In this document: positions 45,122-55,000 of the stretch, piece by piece
How positions within the stretch are numbered: the stretch's first letter is position 1
Layout: every line of letters starts with the position of its first letter
From: Sphingomonas sp. CROZ-RG-20F-R02-07
Lineage (GTDB): Bacteria > Pseudomonadota > Alphaproteobacteria > Sphingomonadales > Sphingomonadaceae
DNA length: 64,000 nucleotides
Assembly: GCF_022662335.1 (NCBI RefSeq)
Contig: NZ_JAKNQJ010000006.1
Coordinates: forward strand, 1 to 64,000
Direction: 5' to 3'
The notes under the pieces: model-generated
What the model was told of the DNA's origin: nothing
What the model saw: the letters and a program-made list of their open reading frames with translations, nothing else
Databases searched by the model: none
Made by a program: the position numbers and the translations under genes

Positions 45122-45535
45122 TCACGCAGTGGCGGTGCCCGGCGCCCGCGCGCGAAATTCGAGCGCGATCGAATTCATGCAATAGCGAAGCCCGGTAGGC
45201 GGCGGCCCGTCGGGAAAGACATGGCCGAGATGGCTGTCGCAGCGCGCGCAGCGCGTTTCGGTGCGAGTCATGCCGTGGCTGGTGTCGCTATGGTCGCTCA
45301 CCGCATCGGGGCGGATCGGCCGGGTGAAGCTCGGCCAGCCCGAGCCCGAATCGAACTTGTCCGCGCTCTCGAACAGATCGTTCGCGCAGGCCGCACACCG
45401 ATAGAGGCCGGGCAGCTTGTTGTCGGTCAGCACGCCGGCGAAGGCCCGCTCCGTGCCCGCCTCGCGCAGCACATGATATTGGGCGGGCGTCAGTTTCCTG
45501 CGCCACTCGGCTTCAGAGAGATTGAGCTGGTCCAT
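45122..45535 (-). CDS. msrB: Peptide methionine-R-sulfoxide reductase MsrB
   Basis: This 137-residue protein repairs methionine-R-sulfoxide. Zinc-binding CAAC and CARC pairs, the catalytic Cys in RYCMNSIAL, and the segment SGSGWPSFT are present. The start at 45535 ([13 protein letters not shown]) matches related proteins; an ATG 9 nt upstream is possible. Confidence 0.95.
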   Translation of the reverse strand: MDQLNLSEAEWRRKLTPAQYHVLREAGTERAFAGVLTDNKLPGLYRCAACANDLFESADKFDSGSGWPSFTRPIRPDAVSDHSDTSHGMTRTETRCARCDSHLGHVFPDGPPPTGLRYCMNSIALEFRARAPGTATA

Positions 45536-45575
45536 GACGCCCATGTTCGTGCGTGGGCCGGATCGGGTCAAGCCG

Positions 45576-46661
45576 CTACGGCGCGATCCGGGTCAGCTTT
45601 GCCATGATCTGGATCAGGTCCGGCCCCGCCAGGCCCGTCGCCAGCGGCGCGAACCGGCTTTCCATGACGCGGCGGACGAGGCCGGCCACGCCGATCGGCC
45701 GCGCGAGCCGCCGCGCAAACCCATGTTGCCACGCCGCCGCCCCGGCGGCCCCGCCGTCGCGATAGGCGGCGGCGGCGGCGATGCCGCTGGCGATCGCGAT
45801 CCCCATGCCCTCGCCCGCGAGCGACGGGATCACCCCCGCCTGATCGCCCAGCCGGAACAGCCCCGCCGAGCCGCCGCGTTCGCGCCAACCATAGGGGACG
45901 TTGGCGATCGCATCGATCCGCGCGCCATCGTCCGCGAACGCGATCCGCTCGCCCAGCGCGGGATGCGCGCGCGAGAGTTCGGCGAGCAGCCCCCGCGGAT
46001 CGCCCGCCGCGCGCAACCGCGAGCGGTGGACGGCCATGCACAGATTGGCGGCGCCATCCTCCTGAAGCGCGATGCCGGCATAGCCGCGGTCGAACAGGTG
46101 AAGCTCGACCGCATCGCCCACCATCCGTGCCAGGGCCGGATGCGGCGCGAGCCGGATGCGTAGCCCGAGCGTGGGATCGTCGCCGCGCGCCGTCTCGGGG
46201 CGGGCCAGCCCGCGGACATCGTGTTTGCCGCTGGCGAGGAACAGCGCGTCGGCGGCGATCGTGGCGCCGTCCGCGGTGCGCGTGCCATCGGCGTCGATCG
46301 CGCGCACCTCCACGCCGCGTTCCACTGCCGCCCCCTCGGCGACGGCGGCGGCGAGCATCACGGTATCGAGGCGGCGGCGCGACACCGAGAGCCCGGGTTG
46401 CGGCAGCGCGGCTTCGCGGACGCGCGATCCGGCGAACAGCCGCACCCGGCCGACGCGCACCGGGTTGAGTGTATCGGCCGCGATCCCGAGCCGTTCGAGC
46501 GATTCCAGCGTCCGCCAACTGAGAAAGCCGCCGCACAGCGCATCGCCCGTCTCGCGCGCCCGCTCGACGAGCAGATGCGGCAGGCGCGCGCGCGCCAGGC
46601 CGATCGCGGTCGCCGCGCCCGCGGGCCCGCCGCCGACGATCAGCGCCGGCGTTCGACGCAC
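45576..46661 (-). CDS. FAD-dependent oxidoreductase of the type III PKS cluster
   Basis: This 361-residue protein resembles geranylgeranyl-reductase-type and class A FAD monooxygenases: an N-terminal [16 protein letters not shown] motif and the [19 protein letters not shown] segment for FAD. In Streptomyces SrsC, a flavoprotein next to a type III PKS hydroxylates the lipid resorcinol. A similar tailoring role is inferred. The GTG at 46661 lies inside the methyltransferase gene (22-nt overlap). It is the last gene of the PKS operon. Confidence 0.82.
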   Translation of the reverse strand: MRRTPALIVGGGPAGAATAIGLARARLPHLLVERARETGDALCGGFLSWRTLESLERLGIAADTLNPVRVGRVRLFAGSRVREAALPQPGLSVSRRRLDTVMLAAAVAEGAAVERGVEVRAIDADGTRTADGATIAADALFLASGKHDVRGLARPETARGDDPTLGLRIRLAPHPALARMVGDAVELHLFDRGYAGIALQEDGAANLCMAVHRSRLRAAGDPRGLLAELSRAHPALGERIAFADDGARIDAIANVPYGWRERGGSAGLFRLGDQAGVIPSLAGEGMGIAIASGIAAAAAYRDGGAAGAAAWQHGFARRLARPIGVAGLVRRVMESRFAPLATGLAGPDLIQIMAKLTRIAP

Positions 46662-47326
46662 AGCCGGAACGGAAAGGCGCGGAACACGCGGGCGTCGGCA
46701 ATCCCCGCCTCGGCTAGGATCGGCGCCCATTCGGCGGGCCGATAGGAGCGCGCGATCGACAGCGTGCCGTCGTGGCGGACGATCGGGTGCCAGCGCGCGA
46801 GCGTCGCCAGCAGGGGAAAGCCGCGATGCGCGAAGCCATGGCGGTGGAGATCGTTGACGAACCATCCGGCCGTCGCATGCGCCTCCATGAAGCGGAGGAA
46901 CGCGACGAGCTGCGCATGGCTCATATGATGCGCGACGAGGCTGCTGACGATCGCATCCCAACGCTCGCCGCCCAGCGCGGCATAATCGCCGGTCAGGTAG
47001 CGGATCGGCAGATCGGCCGGGGTATGCGCGCGCGCCGCGGCCTCGCTGCGCGGATTGAGGTCGATGCCGACCAGCTCCGCCGCGATCCCGCGCCGCTGCG
47101 CCCAATGCGCGATCCGCCGCAGCATGTCGCCGTCGCCAAACCCCACGTCCAGCAGGCGCAGCCGCTTCGTCCGGATCGCGCGCGCCAGGAACGCGAGCGT
47201 CGGCCGCGCGGCCAGCGTCGCACGGTTCACCTTCGCCAGATCGCCGACCACCGCGGCATAGGTGCCGGCGTCGAGATCGTCGGCGTCCATCAGCTCTTCG
47301 GCCTCGGCCCGCACGCGCAGGCTCAT
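46640..47326 (-). CDS. SAM-dependent methyltransferase of the type III PKS cluster
   Basis: This 228-residue class I methyltransferase has motif I in LLDVGFGDGDML and the acidic residue after strand 2 in VGIDLNPRS. It overlaps the PKS gene by 4 nt and the oxidoreductase by 22 nt. The expected substrate is the PKS product, as SrsB methylates alkylresorcinols; this is context, not proof. Confidence 0.85.
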   Translation of the reverse strand: MSLRVRAEAEELMDADDLDAGTYAAVVGDLAKVNRATLAARPTLAFLARAIRTKRLRLLDVGFGDGDMLRRIAHWAQRRGIAAELVGIDLNPRSEAAARAHTPADLPIRYLTGDYAALGGERWDAIVSSLVAHHMSHAQLVAFLRFMEAHATAGWFVNDLHRHGFAHRGFPLLATLARWHPIVRHDGTLSIARSYRPAEWAPILAEAGIADARVFRAFPFRLCVERRR

Positions 47327-48384
47327 GCGGCGCTCTGGAAGGCGAAGCCCTCGGCCGCGAGCCCGGGACCGAAGGCGAGCGCCACGCCGTTTTCCACGCG
47401 CGGCCCGGCCAGCAGCCGCTCGAGCACGAACATCAGCGTCGCCGACGACATGTTGCCGTTCGCCGCCAGCACCGCGCGCGAGTCGTCGAGCGCGTCGGGG
47501 GCCAGATGAAGCGCATTCTCCACCGCATCAAGGATCGAGCGCCCGCCGGCATGGACCGCCCAGCCGTCGATCGTCGCGGGTGCGCGGCCCCCCGTCGCGG
47601 CGGCGGCGAATTCCGGCTCGGCGAGTGCTTCGGCGATCCGGCCCGGCACCGCGCCCGAGAGGTGCATGGCGAAGCCGGTATCGGTGATCGCCCAGCGGAT
47701 CAGCTCCGCCGAATCGGGCAGGGTGGTCGCGAACGGCGTGTCGAGCGCGAAGCCGGCGGGATCGGCGGTGACGAGCCCGGCCGCGGCGCCGTCGCCGAAC
47801 TGGAGCATCGCCAGCAGCGGCTCGATCGCGTGCGCATCCTGGAGGTGGAGCGTCGACAACTCGACCGTCAGCACGAGAACGCGCGCATCCGGATCGGAGC
47901 GGACGATGTGCCGCGCGCTGCGCAGCGCGGCGACCGCGGCATAACAGCCCATGAAGCCGATCAGCAGCCGCTCGACCTGCGGGGGCAGGCCGATCGCCTG
48001 CGCCACGATCTGGTCGATCCCGGGCGCCACGAAACCCGTGCAGCTCGCGACCACGAGATGCGTGATCCCGTCGAGCGCGATACGGTCCGCAAGGGCGGCA
48101 ATGGCGGCGATCGCCAGTCGCGGCGCTTCCTCGGCATAGATCGCCATGCGGCTGGCGGTGCCGGGCATGCCCTCGGCATAGAAGCCGCCCGGGCCGACGG
48201 GCGATCCCGCATCCCCGATTCGTGGCAGTACGGACCAGCGATGGCCGATCCCGGCGCGCGCCGCCATCCGGTCGAACAGCCGCAGCGTGTCCGGCGCGAC
48301 CCGCGTGCGCGCCCAGCCGATGAAGGCGGCATGGATGTCGTGATCGGGCACCGCGCTGGCGACGGCATTGAGATAGGCGGTCAC
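47323..48384 (-). CDS. Type III polyketide synthase
   Basis: This 353-residue chalcone-synthase-superfamily enzyme has the catalytic triad: Cys in ASCTGFVAPG, His in VHAGGRSILD and Asn in NGNMSSAT. It condenses acyl-CoA starters with malonyl-CoA; alkylresorcinol or alkylpyrone products are typical of bacterial members, but chain length cannot be read here. It is the first gene of the operon, facing a divergent regulator at 48688. Confidence 0.93.
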   Translation of the reverse strand: MTAYLNAVASAVPDHDIHAAFIGWARTRVAPDTLRLFDRMAARAGIGHRWSVLPRIGDAGSPVGPGGFYAEGMPGTASRMAIYAEEAPRLAIAAIAALADRIALDGITHLVVASCTGFVAPGIDQIVAQAIGLPPQVERLLIGFMGCYAAVAALRSARHIVRSDPDARVLVLTVELSTLHLQDAHAIEPLLAMLQFGDGAAAGLVTADPAGFALDTPFATTLPDSAELIRWAITDTGFAMHLSGAVPGRIAEALAEPEFAAAATGGRAPATIDGWAVHAGGRSILDAVENALHLAPDALDDSRAVLAANGNMSSATLMFVLERLLAGPRVENGVALAFGPGLAAEGFAFQSAA

Positions 48385-48687
48385 GAAATCCTTTCCGGTG
48401 CGAGATGCGCCAACGTTCGGGGAGCGGAGTTCGTGCCCTGAACGGTGCGGGTGGCCGGCTCTTTCTGGGCTGTGGTCACGCGTTATCCCTTATCGGAGTT
48501 ACGGCCATGCCGATAATGCATATCCTTCTGGATGCGGTTTTGAGGAAAATACGGATTTCCAATTGCTTCGGCCATAGCCAGCGTCGGCGCATCGCGTTAC
48601 GTTTGCATAGACGCACAAGGATACTGACCGGATAAATACCATTTCGGTGCGAAATCTTGGGCGAGGGGGCGAGCGAAAGGTGACGCT
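48385..48687. promoter_or_regulatory. Divergent intergenic region of the PKS cluster
   Basis: This 303-bp gap holds promoters for both the PKS operon and the winged-helix gene. The main visible element is the inverted repeat TTATCGG-N13-CCGATAA at 48490-48516. It is noticeably richer in A and T than its surroundings from about 48500 to 48650. I saw no convincing ORF; a 76-codon frame at 48405-48635 has no family features. Confidence 0.6.
48490..48516. promoter_or_regulatory. Candidate operator in the PKS-regulator gap
   Basis: TTATCGG and CCGATAA are perfect 7-bp arms spaced by 13 nt, in the divergent gap between the PKS gene and the winged-helix gene. A MarR-type dimer usually binds such palindromes; binding here is inferred. 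Confidence 0.5.
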
Positions 48688-49149
48688 TTGGAACAGGAAG
48701 CGGTAGTCGCGCTTATCAAGGATCTGACGACCCGCCTGCACGCGGTCGCGGCGGAATTCAGCGGCCGGGCCGAGCAGGCCGTGGTCGTACGCGGATCCGA
48801 TGAAGCTGGAGCGGCAAACATCGATCATCGCGCGCGGGCGGTACGTCTGCTCGACGAGCGCCGCGCCCGGCGCGATTTCCTGCCCGACGAACTGTTCCAC
48901 GAACCGGCATGGGACATGCTGCTCGCGCTCTATGTCGCGCATGTCGATCGGCGGACGCTGAACGTGAAGACGCTCGTCGCCTGCGCGGATGCGCCCGTCA
49001 CCACGTCGCAGCGGTGGATCGATCACCTTGCCAAGCTGAAGCTGCTCGATCGGGTAGCCGATCCGCTCGACCGGCGCCGGATCGAAGTGTCGCTGAGCGA
49101 TACCGGCGTGGCGGCAGTCAGCCGCTATCTGGAGCATGCCGTCCGCTGA
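48688..49149 (+). CDS. MarR-like winged-helix regulator
   Basis: This 153-residue protein has an N-terminal dimerisation region and a C-terminal winged helix; the wing DPLDRRRIEVSLSDTG is typical of MarR proteins. TTG start at 48688 with AAAGG 7 nt upstream. It is divergent from the type III PKS operon, so control of that cluster or of the neighbouring surface operon is plausible. Confidence 0.78.
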   Translation: MEQEAVVALIKDLTTRLHAVAAEFSGRAEQAVVVRGSDEAGAANIDHRARAVRLLDERRARRDFLPDELFHEPAWDMLLALYVAHVDRRTLNVKTLVACADAPVTTSQRWIDHLAKLKLLDRVADPLDRRRIEVSLSDTGVAAVSRYLEHAVR

Positions 49150-49284
49150 GCGCGCGCTATGCCGGCCTTGAGGTCCGCCGCTGATCCACGCCGATCGACA
49201 TAATTCAAAATATTCGAACAAGATGGAACCGACGTCGCCCCGATGGGTTTGGCAGTCGTTCCAGGCAGCGATAATAAAACCACG

Positions 49285-49305
49285 GTGGTTCTTCAGTAGA
49301 ACCAC
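49285..49305 (+). promoter_or_regulatory. Perfect 8-bp hairpin in the surface-operon leader
   Basis: GTGGTTCT pairs with AGAACCAC across TCAGT, in the AT-rich 243-bp gap between the winged-helix gene and the first gene of the surface operon. A TTGTCA (49317-49322) with TAATTA (49341-49346, 18-nt spacer) may be a sigma70-type promoter downstream of it. The gap has several A/T runs unlike the rest of the window. Confidence 0.45.
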
Positions 49306-49392
49306 TTTCACTATCGTTGTCAAAACGATTTAAAAGTCTTTAATTAACAACGGTCAGCCATTTTTGTTTGCGACATCGAGTCGGAGGCAAAG

Positions 49393-50313
49393 ATGGCGGC
49401 ATCGCACAAGCATGGCAGGATGAGCGGAGGTGCCACGGCGCTTTCGGTCGCCATGGCCGTGCTTGCGGCTTCGCCCGCCTGGGCTACCGATGCGGGCAGC
49501 CGGATCACCAACATCGCCACGGCGCGCTACGGTTCGGCGGGCGCGATCCAGGCGGTCGACTCGAACAGCGTCGCGCTGATCGTCGCCGAACGGCTCGACG
49601 TCACGCTCGCGCGCGCCGCCACCGCTCCGCTGCCCCAGGGCGCCGGCACGCCAGTCGCCGTGCTGCTCGCGAATGGCGGCAACGGCCATGAGGCGTTCGC
49701 CATCCAGGTTTCCGGCGTTGCCGGCGGCGCGGCGACGGTCGCGATCGATCGCGACGGCGATGGCCGCTACGATCCTGCGGTCGATACGGCGCTGACCGGC
49801 GGCCACACTCCCGAGATCGCCCCCGGCGCCACGCTGGCGCTCGTCATCGTCGCCGATACCGGCGCGGTCGCGCCCGGCGGCGTGGTGACGATCGGCGCCG
49901 TGGCGCTCACCGGTTCGGGAACGCCCGGCACCGTCATCGCCGATCGCGGCGACGGCGGCGGCGACGCGGTGGTCGGCGTAACCGGCGCCGCGGCCACGCT
50001 CGCCATCCCCGTCGCCGCGGCCGCGCCGCCCACGCTCGTCAAGTCGCAGAGCGTGCTCGCCCCCGACGGCAGCAGCCGCCCGGTGCGCGGCGCGATCGTT
50101 ACCTATGTGCTCGACGCCGGGTTCGCGGTGGCGGCCGACGATGCGCGGATCGACGATCCGGTGCCCGCCGGCACCCGTTATGTCGCGGGCTCGCTGCGCC
50201 TCGACGGCGTCGCGCTCGCCGATGCCGGGGACGGCAGCGCCGTCCATGTCGCGCTCGGCCCGGTGCCGCGCCCGGTCACCCGCCGCATCCAGTTTCAGGT
50301 TCAGATCCAATGA
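49393..50313 (+). CDS. Exported DUF11-like protein, gene 1 of the surface operon
   Basis: This 306-residue protein has a signal peptide (LSVAMAVLAASPAWA) and beta-rich body with Ca-like Asp loops (IDRDGDGRYDPAVD) and, near residue 220, a DUF11/TIGR01451-like unit (LVKSQSVLAPDGSS, ARIDDPVPAGTRYVAGSL). GGAGG lies 5 nt before the ATG. I found no enzyme motif. It is probably exported and part of a surface structure with the next four genes. Confidence 0.78.
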   Translation: MAASHKHGRMSGGATALSVAMAVLAASPAWATDAGSRITNIATARYGSAGAIQAVDSNSVALIVAERLDVTLARAATAPLPQGAGTPVAVLLANGGNGHEAFAIQVSGVAGGAATVAIDRDGDGRYDPAVDTALTGGHTPEIAPGATLALVIVADTGAVAPGGVVTIGAVALTGSGTPGTVIADRGDGGGDAVVGVTGAAATLAIPVAAAAPPTLVKSQSVLAPDGSSRPVRGAIVTYVLDAGFAVAADDARIDDPVPAGTRYVAGSLRLDGVALADAGDGSAVHVALGPVPRPVTRRIQFQVQIQ

Positions 50314-50324
50314 GGAGTTCATCC

Positions 50325-50795
50325 ATGCCCGTGCATCCCCTGATCGCCCTTGCCGTCGCGACCCTGAGCGCCGCACCCGCGCTCGCCGGCCCGTTGCAGG
50401 TCACCAGCACCGTGCTGGTCGAGACGCGCACCGCCGCGGCGGACGGCACCACGCGGGTCGCGCTGGCCAAGCCCGCGCGCGTCGTGCCCGGCGACCGCGT
50501 CGTCTTCGTGCTCGGCTATCGCAACACCGGCCGCGAGCCGATCGCGAACCTGGTGCTCGCCAACCCGCTGCCGCCTGCGATCGCCTATCGCGCGCCGCGC
50601 GCCGGCTCGCCCGCCCCCGAACTGTCCGTCGACGGGCGCACCTACGGGACGCTCGCCGCCCTGACGGTCGCGCTGCCCGGCGGCGGCAGTCGCCCCGCCC
50701 GCCCCGACGACGTGACCGCGGTGCGCTGGCGGCTTTCCACCCCGCTCGCGGCCGGCGGGCAAGGCGAACTCGCCTTCCAGGCCGCGCTGAAGTGA
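50325..50795 (+). CDS. Exported DUF11-like protein, gene 2 of the surface operon
   Basis: This 156-residue protein has a signal peptide (LIALAVATLSAAPALA) and a single DUF11-like unit (VVPGDRVVFVLGYRNTGREP, then NLVLANPLPPAIAYRA). GAGGAG lies 7 nt before the ATG at 50325; the ATG at 50310 overlaps gene 1 but lies on this site. The size of one repeat unit suggests a fibre subunit or adaptor. Confidence 0.75.
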   Translation: MPVHPLIALAVATLSAAPALAGPLQVTSTVLVETRTAAADGTTRVALAKPARVVPGDRVVFVLGYRNTGREPIANLVLANPLPPAIAYRAPRAGSPAPELSVDGRTYGTLAALTVALPGGGSRPARPDDVTAVRWRLSTPLAAGGQGELAFQAALK

Positions 50796-50831
50796 CCGTG
50801 TAACCCGCTCGCATAACAGGAGGATCCCATC

Positions 50832-51941
50832 ATGACCGCAACCAGGCTCCGGTGCCTGCTGCTCGCCGGCAGTGCGCTGGCATGCGCCGGCACCGCGCAT
50901 GCGCAATCCACGTCCGGCACCGCCGCCGGCACGCTCGTCAGCAACACCGCGCAGGCGAGTTTCACCGTCAACGGCACCGCGCAGACCGCAACGTCGAACA
51001 CCGCGACCTTCGTGGTCGACCGCAAGGTGAACCTGACGGTCGTCGCGAGCCCCGCCACCAACACCCAGGTCAATCTGGGCCAGACCGGCGCGGTGCTGAC
51101 GTTCAAGGTGACGAACAACACCAACGGCACGCAGGATTTCATCCTGTCGGCCGATCAGATCGTCTCGCTCGGCGTCCTTCCGGGCACCGACAATTTCGAT
51201 GCGACGAACCTCAAGGTATTCGTCGATTCGAACGGCAACGGCACCTATGACCCAGGCACCGACACCGCCACGTTCATCGACGAACTGCCCGAGGACGGCA
51301 CCGCGACCGTCTTCGTCGTCGGCGACATTCCCAATACGGCGGGCGAAAACCTCGCCTTCGTCTCGCTCCGCGCGACGGTGGCGACCGGCGGCACGTCGGG
51401 CACGCTGGGGGCAGCGCTGGTGCCGACCGACCTCAACATCCTGAACCAGGACAACACGGTCGATGTCGTCTTTGCCGACAATGATTCGGATGGCATCGGC
51501 CCGGATATCGCGCGCAACGGCCAGGCGCGGGCCTATCTCGCCTATGAAGTCGGCGTGCGCTCGGTGAACCTCACGGTCGTCAAGACCGCGCAGGTTCTCT
51601 CGGACGGCGTCAACGCGATCAATCCCAAGGCGCTGCCGGGTGCCGTCGTGCAATATTGCCTGACCGTCACCAACAGCACGTTGCTGGTGCCGGCCAACGG
51701 CGTCGCGCTGACCGACGTGATCCCCGCCAACACCAGCTATGTGCCCGGATCGATCACGGTTGGCGGCATCGGCGCTGGCGGCGCGTGCCTCGTCAGCGGC
51801 CTGCCGGTCGCCGACGATGGATCGACCACCGGCCTCTATGGCGGATCGTACAACACCAGCACCAAGACGGTGACGGCCACGATCCCGACGCTGGCCGGCG
51901 GCACGTCCGTCGCCGCCAGCTTCCGCGTGACGATCAACTAA
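50832..51941 (+). CDS. Exported DUF11 protein, gene 3 of the surface operon
   Basis: This 369-residue protein has a signal peptide (LLLAGSALACAGTAHAQ), an N-terminal beta domain rich in Thr and Asn, Asp loops (FVDSNGNGTYDPGTD), and a C-terminal unit (LTVVKTAQVLSDGV, NPKALPGAVVQYCLTVTN) that reads on to VIPANTSYVPGSI. The segment NPKALPGA recurs in gene 5. AGGAGG lies upstream. It looks like a fibre subunit; no catalytic motif was found. Confidence 0.8.
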   Translation: MTATRLRCLLLAGSALACAGTAHAQSTSGTAAGTLVSNTAQASFTVNGTAQTATSNTATFVVDRKVNLTVVASPATNTQVNLGQTGAVLTFKVTNNTNGTQDFILSADQIVSLGVLPGTDNFDATNLKVFVDSNGNGTYDPGTDTATFIDELPEDGTATVFVVGDIPNTAGENLAFVSLRATVATGGTSGTLGAALVPTDLNILNQDNTVDVVFADNDSDGIGPDIARNGQARAYLAYEVGVRSVNLTVVKTAQVLSDGVNAINPKALPGAVVQYCLTVTNSTLLVPANGVALTDVIPANTSYVPGSITVGGIGAGGACLVSGLPVADDGSTTGLYGGSYNTSTKTVTATIPTLAGGTSVAASFRVTIN

Positions 51942-51968
51942 CACCCCCTTTCCCAAGAGGAACCGATC

Positions 51969-52000
51969 TTCCCGGCGCGCTCCCCCCCGCGCGCCGGGAA
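51969..52000 (+). promoter_or_regulatory. 12-bp GC hairpin before the giant barrel gene
   Basis: TTCCCGGCGCGC pairs with GCGCGCCGGGAA across an 8-nt loop, ending 10 nt before the ATG at 52011. There is no T-run after it, so it is an attenuator or RNA-stability element rather than a full terminator. The GGGAA of its right arm could also be the ribosome-binding sequence, which would make it an on/off structure. Confidence 0.6.
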
Positions 52001-52010
52001 ACCCTTCGCC

Positions 52011-55000
52011 ATGCCCTTGTCCCATCGCCTCTTGCGCGCGCTCGCGCTGCTGCTCGGGCTCTGCTCCGCGTTTGCCGCGGCGGCCGATGCGCAGACGCAT
52101 ATCGAGAACACCGCCACGCTCACGGTGCGCAACGGCGCCGCCGAACAGCTGGTACGGTCGAACACCGTCGGCTTCGACGTGGCGATCGCCAAGCGCCCCA
52201 CGGTGCTGAGCTTCCACCTGCCGCCCCCCGGCTATGCCTTTACCGGCATGGCGTGCGACACCGGCGGCAGCGTCCCGCAATTCACCCCCGCGCCGATCGA
52301 TGCCGCCACCTATGCCGCCTCGCCGCTGGCCAAGGCGGTGGACATCTACACCGACATGATCCTGGTGCTCGACAATCAGGCCGGCAACCATGATCCGCTG
52401 ACGCGCGAGACGGCGACGATCGCGGTTCAGGTCGGCACGATCCACACCACGCTGGTGCTGATCGAGACCGGGGCCGACACCGGCATCTTCGCCGGCGGCA
52501 TCCCCGCGACCGCGACCGGCCGCTACCCCGCGCTCGATCCCTGCGAGATCCGCAACCAGCGCGGTGCCGCGATCACCCTGTCGTTCACCGAGGATGATTA
52601 CAGCCTGGCCTCGACGATCCAGCTGCTGATCGATCCCGCCGGCCTGGTGTTCGATTCGGCCAACGGCCAGCTCGTCGACGGCGCGACCGTCACACTGCTC
52701 GACGCACAGGGCCAGCCCGCCAGCGTCTATGGCGACGACGGCGTCAGCCGCTATCCCTCCACCGTGGTCAGCGGCGCGAGCGTCACCGATGCGCGCGGCC
52801 GTATCTATCCCGCCGAGACCGGCCGTTACCGCTTCCCCCTCGTGCCGCCGGGCCAATATACGCTGAAGGTCGTACCGCCCGAAGGCTATGCCGCGCCGTC
52901 CAAGGTCGCGCACGCGACGCTCGCCGCGTTCAAGGATCCGTCCGGCCATCCCTTCGTGCTGAACGACGCGAGCTATGGCGGGTTGCTGACGCTCGAGACG
53001 CCCGATCCCTTTTATGCCGATATCCCGATCGATCGCAGCGGCGATGCGCCGCTGCTGCTGACCAAGACGGCGTCGGTGCGCGATGCCTCGCCCGGCGACG
53101 TGATCCAGTATCGCCTGCAACTCGCCAATCGCGGCAAATCGCCCTCCGGCGCGCTCCATATCGCGGACACGCTGCCAATCGGGCTGCATTATACGCGCGG
53201 ATCCACGCGCGGCGGTGCGGAGCCCGGCGTCACCCCCAATGGCCGCGATCTCGATTTCGCGGTGCCCGCGCTCGCGCCCGGTGCATCGGTCGAGCTCCGC
53301 TATCTGGTGACGGTCGCGCCCGGCGCGCCGGTCGGCGAGGCGCGCAACCGCGCCCAGGTCTCGGGCGGCGCCAGCAACGAAGCGATCGCGTCGGTGCGGC
53401 TGGGGGCGCTGCTCTTCACCGACGCGATGACGCTGATCGGCCGCGTAACCGAGGGCGCGTGCGGCGATCCCGTCGATCACCGGCGCGGCGTGCCCGGCAT
53501 CCGGCTGCTGCTGGAGGACGGCACCTTCACCGTCACCGATCGCGACGGCCTCTACCATTTCGAGGGCGTCCGCCCCGGTACGCACGTCGTCCAGCTCGAC
53601 ACGCAGAGCGTGCCTGCCACGCATGCGCCGGTCGCCTGCGACCGCGATACGCGCAGCGCCGGCAGCGCGATCGCGCGCTATGTCGAGGCCAGTGGCGGCC
53701 TGATGAAGCGGGTCGATTTCCAGCTCGCGCCCACCGGCAAGGCCGCCGCGGCGGTGCAGCCTCTGCCGATCGCCGTCGCAGACGACGCCGTGGCCGCGGG
53801 CAACCGCGACTGGCTGGCGGGGCAGACGCCTGGCACCGGCTGGCTGTTCCCGGGTGAGGATTACAACCCGCGCGCGCCGGTGCTGCGCGTCGCGATCAAG
53901 CACGCCCCCGATCAGCGGGTCGCGCTTACCGTCAACGGCGCCCAGGTCGATCCGCTGAGCTTCGATGCCACCGACACCGATGGCCACGGCGTCGCGGTGT
54001 CGAAATGGAGCGGCCTGCCGCTGCTGGCGGGCGACAACCGTCTGGTCGCGCGGGTGCTCGATTCGCGGGGGGCGACCGTCGCCACGCTCGAGCGCGGCGT
54101 GCATGTCTCGGGCGCGGGCCGCACCGCGGTGTTCGATCCCGCGCACAGCCGGCTTGTCGCCGACGGTCTCACCCGCCCGCTGATCGCGGTGCGCGTGACC
54201 GACAAGGCCGGGCGTCCGGTGCAGGCGGGCACGCTGGTGCCGTTCCGCGTCGATGCGCCCTACACCGCCGCGATCGAGGCCGCGCTGGAACAGGGCCGCC
54301 AGCTCGCCGGCCGCGAGCGCAGCGCCACCACCGCGCGCGTCGTGGGCGACGACGGACTGGCGTTCGTCGCGCTCCAGCCGACCACGCAGGCGGGCGCCGC
54401 GCACGTCACCGTGACGCTCACCGACGACAAAGTGGAGCGCAAGACCGAGATCCGCGCCTGGCTGGCGGCGAGCGCGCGCGACTGGACATTGGTCGGCTTC
54501 GGCAAGGGAACGCTCGGCTACAACGTGCTGCGCGCGCATGACGAGGCGCTGCCCCGCGCCGACCGCGACCGCGTCACTACAGATGGTCAGCTTGCGCTCT
54601 ATGCCAAGGGTCGCGTGAAGGGATCGTGGCTGCTGACGATCGCCTATGACAGCAAGCGCGCCTATGATCCGACGCGCGGGCTGCTCGGTACGATCGATCC
54701 GAACCGCTATTACACCGTCTATGGCGATGGCGCGCTCCAGGGCTATGACGCGCCGACGCGCCGCAAGATCTATGTCCGTCTGGAACGCCGCGAGGCCTAT
54801 GCGCTGTTCGGCGATTTCGAGACCGGCTTCACCGACACGCAGCTGCTGCGCTACGATCGCACGCTGAACGGCGTGAAGGCCGCCTATGAGGGCCGCCGGG
54901 TCCGCGCCACCGGTTTCGCCGCGCACACCGACCAGCGTTACGCGCGCGACGAGATCCAGGGCAGCGGCCTGTCCGGCCCCTATCGCCTGGCAGCGCGCGG

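Noticed and set aside
48405..48635. A 76-codon plus-strand frame in the PKS-regulator gap.
   Set aside because: No Shine-Dalgarno site, no family pattern, and it overlaps the inverted repeat and AT-rich promoter region.
49330..49348. A CtrA-type TTAA-N7-TTAA site in the surface-operon leader.
   Set aside because: The nearest spacing is N6 (49330-49333 to 49340-49343), so it does not fit the consensus; chance is likely in AT-rich DNA.
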